Assembly (NCBI GenBank): GCA_964585225.1
Contig: CAZPCZ010000055.1
Coordinates: 1-8,887 of the forward strand
Direction of reading: 5' to 3'
DNA: 8,887 bases
Source of the DNA: CAZPCZ01 sp964585225
Lineage (GTDB): Bacteria > Patescibacteriota > Patescibacteriia > JACPHY01
Shown here: in pieces, positions 6,757 through 8,887 of the stretch
Layout of the letters: each line of letters starts with the position of its first letter
How positions within the stretch are numbered: position 1 is the first letter of the stretch
Made by a program: the position numbers and the translations under genes
The notes under the pieces: model-generated
What the model was told of the DNA's origin: nothing
Seen by the model: the letters and a program-made list of their open reading frames with translations, nothing else
Databases searched by the model: none

Positions 6757-7605
6757 TCACTCGTGTTCTCCTCGGATTTTCCCTCCGAGCGTGCGGAGCT
6801 GGTGGAGCGCTTCCTTCGCCTCCTCGGTATTCGGCGGTTTCCCGTGCCACTCGTACTGGAATTCCATGAAGTCGACGCCCTTCCCCGGAATCGTGTGCGC
6901 GAGGATCATGACCGGTTTCTCGACGATCGCCTTCGCCTCGCTGCACGCGCGGATGATCGCCCCCATGTCGTGGCCATCAATCTCGATGACGTGCCAGTTG
7001 AACGCTTCGTACTTCGCGCGCAGCGGCTCGAGCGGCATGATGTCCTCCGTGTTCCCGTCAATCTGGATGTTGTTCCGGTCCATGATCGCGGTGAGGTTCG
7101 CGAGCTTGTGCTTGCCCGCGAACATGACCGCCTCCCACGTCTGACCCTCGTCGTGCTCACCGTCGGACATGACGCAGTACACCTGGAACCTCTTCCCGTC
7201 CATGCGCGCCGCGTACGTGTAGCCGACCGCTTGGCTCAAGCCCTGTCCGAGTGGACCCGACGGGTTCTCGATCGGTGGGAGTGATCTTTTATGCGGATGC
7301 CCCTGGAGCCGCGAGCCGAGTTTGCGGAGCGTCTTCAGCATCTCCGAACGCGGCAGGTACCCCGCGTGGGCGAGCGTCGTGTACCAGACGGGACAGATGT
7401 GGCCATTCGAGAGGAAGAGCCGGTCTCGATTGGGATCGTTCGGTTTCTTCGGGTCGTGGCGGAGGACGCCGCCGAAGTAGAGCGCGGTGAAGATATCCGC
7501 CATGCCCAACGGCCCTGCGGAATGGCCGGAGCGCGCTTGGAGGAGCATCCGGATGAGGTCCTGGCGGATTGCGTTCGCCTTCCGTTCGAGCTGTGCGATG
7601 GTCAT
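6757..7605 (-). CDS. Transketolase, N-terminal (thiamine diphosphate-binding) subunit
   Basis: This 282-residue protein carries the diphosphate-binding half of transketolase. Visible features are SGHSAGPLG at 26-34, LFLSNGH (63-69), SGPLGQGLSQAVG (116-128), the thiamine diphosphate/metal motif SDGEHDEGQTWEA at 147-159 ending in NNIQIDG (178-184), and the HTIPGKGV loop (237-244). Length is normal for stand-alone N subunits as found in archaea, many CPR bacteria and some firmicutes. The frame is open 91 codons further upstream, but the ATG at 7605 is chosen because family similarity starts at MTIAQLERKANAIRQDLIRM and the upstream part overlaps the membrane-protein gene in a low-complexity arginine-rich reading. 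It overlaps nothing and is followed after one base by the C subunit. It acts in the cytoplasm in the non-oxidative pentose phosphate pathway. Confidence 0.94.
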   Translation of the reverse strand: MTIAQLERKANAIRQDLIRMLLQARSGHSAGPLGMADIFTALYFGGVLRHDPKKPNDPNRDRLFLSNGHICPVWYTTLAHAGYLPRSEMLKTLRKLGSRLQGHPHKRSLPPIENPSGPLGQGLSQAVGYTYAARMDGKRFQVYCVMSDGEHDEGQTWEAVMFAGKHKLANLTAIMDRNNIQIDGNTEDIMPLEPLRAKYEAFNWHVIEIDGHDMGAIIRACSEAKAIVEKPVMILAHTIPGKGVDFMEFQYEWHGKPPNTEEAKEALHQLRTLGGKIRGEHE

Positions 7606-7637
7606 GCATTCCCATCGTAGCGCGTCGGGTACGCGAA

Positions 7638-7660
7638 GACGACCCCCATCGGGGGCCGTC
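7638..7660 (-). terminator. Strong GC hairpin in the leader of the transketolase genes
   Basis: Arms 7638-7647 and 7651-7660 pair over 10 bp around a three-base loop. On the minus-strand RNA all pairs form (one is G-U); on the plus strand the same position would be an A-C mismatch, so the hairpin is fitted to the minus-strand transcript. It lies 23 bases after the membrane-protein stop and 33 bases before the transketolase N start. The downstream bases (UUCGCG on the minus strand) are not a U-tract. It may end or attenuate transcription from the upstream genes, or act as an mRNA processing or stability element. Confidence 0.45.
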
Positions 7661-7682
7661 TCGTGGTCATCGTCGTGGAGGC

Positions 7683-8171
7683 TCACGCCGTCGGGGGCTT
7701 GCTTGGAGGCGCGGGCGTTTTCGGCTTCATGGCGAGCGCCGGGACCGGCGTGTAGTACTGCCGGATTTGGAAGAGGAAGTAGAGCGAGATCGCGGTGCCG
7801 ATGATCGCGCCGACGAGGTTGAACGAGGCGAGCTGCTCGACACCCGAGACGAGCGCGGCGTAGAAACCGTACTGCCACCCCGAGCGCGCACGCCTGAAGA
7901 GACCAGGGATCGCGAGGATTTCAAGGACGATGAGGATGATGAGGAAGACGAGGCTGAGCGTGAATCGGCTGCCAGCGGTGGCGCCACCGAGGAACGCAAA
8001 CGGCGTGAGGATCGCGCCGAGCCCGAGGACGAAGAGGATCGCCGGGAGCGCGACGAGCATGAGGATGAGGGCGATCCACGGCGAGAACTTCACGATGAGG
8101 AGCCGGGCGGATTCCGGAAGCTGCGGGAGCTTCTTCGAGAGCTCCACGAGTTGCGCTTCGAGCTCATTCAT
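7683..8171 (-). CDS. Small multi-pass membrane protein, function unknown
   Basis: I do not recognise a named family for this 162-residue protein. It begins with a charged amphipathic segment (MNELEAQLVELSKKLPQLPE, 1-20), then has hydrophobic stretches at about 30-62 (possibly one long or two short helices), 69-92 and 100-136 (two helices), and ends with a proline/lysine/alanine tail (142-162) likely exposed to solvent. Short proteins with this layout occur as hypothetical membrane proteins in CPR genomes, as far as I recall. FRRARSGWQYGFYAALVSG (92-110) links two hydrophobic parts and has a positive cluster suggesting a cytoplasmic loop. It starts 15 bases after the lipoprotein stop, so the two are probably co-transcribed and could act together at the membrane; that is inference. 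No Shine-Dalgarno is obvious. Confidence 0.85.
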   Translation of the reverse strand: MNELEAQLVELSKKLPQLPESARLLIVKFSPWIALILMLVALPAILFVLGLGAILTPFAFLGGATAGSRFTLSLVFLIILIVLEILAIPGLFRRARSGWQYGFYAALVSGVEQLASFNLVGAIIGTAISLYFLFQIRQYYTPVPALAMKPKTPAPPSKPPTA

Positions 8172-8186
8172 ATTATTGGGTAGATG

Positions 8187-8801
8187 CTATTCGACGACGA
8201 GGACCCCGCGCATACTCGAGTGTCCCCGTCCGCAAATGACGGAGCAGACGAAGTCGAAACGGCCGACCTTTGTTGCGGTGATCTCAATTCGTGTCGTGCG
8301 GCCCGGCGGGAGGAGTTCGTTCACCTGGAGATCTGGGATGGAGAATCCGTGCGGCACGTCAAGGTTCGCAATCTCCAAGACGACGCGCTCATCCTTCTTG
8401 ACGCGGATCTCGGCCGGCTGCCACTCCCATTGCTTCGCGGTGACGCGGATGACCCGCGGCGCGGGTACTGCCACGGCTACCGGTGCTGGGGCCGGCACGG
8501 CTTGCGGCTTCGCGCTTGCGGCTTGGGGCTGCACCGGCAGCGGCGTAGGAGCGACCGCATCCGCTGCGCTCGGTGGCGCGCTCGGGACCGACGGGGTGTC
8601 TGGTGGTGGTGGTCCCAGCGGCGCCGGCGCGACGAGCGCGGTACTCGGCGGTGCCGAAGCGGGCGCGGCTGGCGCCGGTGTCGTCGGTGCCGCCGTCGAC
8701 GGCGATACGGCCGGTTGTTCTTTCTTGCAGCCAGCGCCAAGGAAGAGGACGGCGAAGGTAAGAGGTAAAAGGTAAGAGGTAAGAGTTGAGCATTTTGGCA
8801 T
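8187..8801 (-). CDS. Predicted lipoprotein with a CuA-type cupredoxin (cytochrome oxidase subunit II-like) domain
   Basis: This 204-residue protein starts with a signal peptide ending in FLGAGC, so C25 is a probable lipidation site (the lipobox is relaxed, with G at -3). Residues ~29-115 are a proline/alanine-rich linker. Residues ~117-204 resemble the CuA domain of cytochrome oxidase subunit II: the aromatic QWEW motif (124-127), H151 in VPHGFSIPDL, PPGRTTRIEITATKVG (165-180), and C186, C190, H194, M197 in the C-x3-C-x3-H-x2-M pattern. These are the five side-chain ligands of a binuclear CuA centre; the usual glutamate between the cysteines (a backbone ligand) is V188. The transmembrane hairpin of true subunit II is absent. 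A tethered electron carrier or copper carrier on the outer face of the membrane is likely. No other oxidase gene is visible. The start at 8801 has GGAG four bases upstream. Confidence 0.88.
   Translation of the reverse strand: MPKCSTLTSYLLPLTFAVLFLGAGCKKEQPAVSPSTAAPTTPAPAAPASAPPSTALVAPAPLGPPPPDTPSVPSAPPSAADAVAPTPLPVQPQAASAKPQAVPAPAPVAVAVPAPRVIRVTAKQWEWQPAEIRVKKDERVVLEIANLDVPHGFSIPDLQVNELLPPGRTTRIEITATKVGRFDFVCSVICGRGHSSMRGVLVVE
8755..8785 (-). repeat. Heptanucleotide tandem repeat inside the lipoprotein signal-peptide codons
   Basis: On the plus strand the 14-mer AAGGTAAGAGGTAA is present twice in perfect tandem (8755-8768 and 8769-8782), followed by GAG. Each unit is two 7-mers (AAGGTAA, GAGGTAA), so there are four alternating heptamers in all. 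It encodes the hydrophobic part of the signal peptide (around LTSYLLPLT). Neither 7 nor 14 is a multiple of three, so a change in copy number would shift the reading frame. Confidence 0.8.
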
Positions 8802-8802
8802 A

Positions 8803-8828
8803 GTTCTCCGTTCTTACGTTCTCCGTTC
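8803..8828 (-). promoter_or_regulatory. Duplicated ribosome-binding segment before the lipoprotein gene
   Basis: GTTCTCCGTTC on the plus strand occurs at 8803-8813 and 8818-8828. On the coding strand each copy contains GGAG within GAACGGAGAAC. The proximal GGAG (8806-8809) lies four bases before the ATG at 8801 and probably serves as the Shine-Dalgarno site; the distal copy sits right after the stop codon of the upstream gene. The two copies nearly fill the 28-base gap. Confidence 0.6.
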
Positions 8829-8829
8829 C

Positions 8830-8887
8830 TCAGGCCGCTCCGAAGGTGTGTCGGAGCTCATGGTACGCGGCGACGGGATCCTTCGCC
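8830..8887 (-). CDS. C-terminal end of a protein resembling ribulose-phosphate 3-epimerase, cut by the window edge
   Basis: Only the last 18 or so codons are visible: a frame open from the right edge ending in AKDPVAAYHELRHTFGAA and TGA at 8830-8832. A charged dP..A..ELR-type helix at the very end is what one expects at the C-terminus of ribulose-phosphate 3-epimerases, where it follows the GSA-I phosphate-binding loop (which would lie just outside the window). The pentose phosphate neighbours support this, since the epimerase makes the xylulose-5-phosphate used by transketolase. The visible part is too short for a firm call; that a gene ends here is more certain than its identity. Confidence 0.45.
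   Translation of the reverse strand, partial: AKDPVAAYHELRHTFGAA

Noticed and set aside
7606..7682. Promoter for the transketolase genes
   Set aside because: A TACGAT-like -10 is present on the minus strand but no convincing -35 at proper distance; not enough to annotate.
7606..7878. 91-codon upstream extension of the transketolase N frame
   Set aside because: It is a low-complexity R-rich shadow of the membrane-protein gene and crosses the hairpin; no transketolase has such an extension.
7930..8775. Plus-strand open frame with a long Gly/Ala-rich stretch
   Set aside because: It is antisense to the proline/alanine linker of the lipoprotein; the low complexity comes from that linker.

Overview
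The window looks like a fragment of a fairly GC-rich bacterial chromosome, most likely from an uncultured Patescibacteria/CPR-type lineage. This is inferred from the split two-subunit transketolase, two divergent PfkB kinases in tandem with a class II aldolase, a small four-helix membrane protein of unknown family, compact gene spacing and few clear Shine-Dalgarno sites. TGA is clearly a stop codon (six complete minus-strand or plus-strand genes end with it, several followed at once by the next ATG), so lineages that read TGA as glycine are excluded. The exact phylum cannot be fixed from the sequence alone.

Layout. Positions 1-1399 on the plus strand hold the end of an excisionase-like helix-turn-helix gene overlapping (ATGA) a complete tyrosine recombinase: the integration module of a mobile element that continues to the left. 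Positions 1400-1501 are a convergent intergenic gap. From 1502 to the right edge every gene is on the minus strand. In transcription order they are: the C-terminal end of a protein resembling ribulose-phosphate 3-epimerase (edge), a lipoprotein with a CuA-type cupredoxin domain, a small membrane protein, transketolase N- and C-terminal subunits, a PfkB sugar kinase, class II fructose-bisphosphate aldolase, a second PfkB kinase, and a D-2-hydroxyacid dehydrogenase of the glyoxylate/hydroxypyruvate reductase type.

The minus-strand genes form one or a few operons. Gaps are 28, 15, 77, 1, 103, 2, 12 and 31 bases in order. Together they cover the non-oxidative pentose phosphate pathway joined to lower glycolysis: epimerase and transketolase interconvert sugar phosphates, a PfkB kinase may supply fructose-1,6-bisphosphate, and the aldolase splits it. 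The dehydrogenase could handle hydroxypyruvate or glyoxylate. The copper lipoprotein and membrane protein are envelope genes inside this sugar-metabolism cluster.

The points most worth a second look are: a heptanucleotide tandem repeat inside the signal peptide of the CuA lipoprotein (possible phase variation), its duplicated ribosome-binding segment, a roughly 56-residue basic insertion in the transketolase C subunit, a four-cysteine cluster in one PfkB kinase, and a repeat-built stem-loop between the transketolase and kinase genes.
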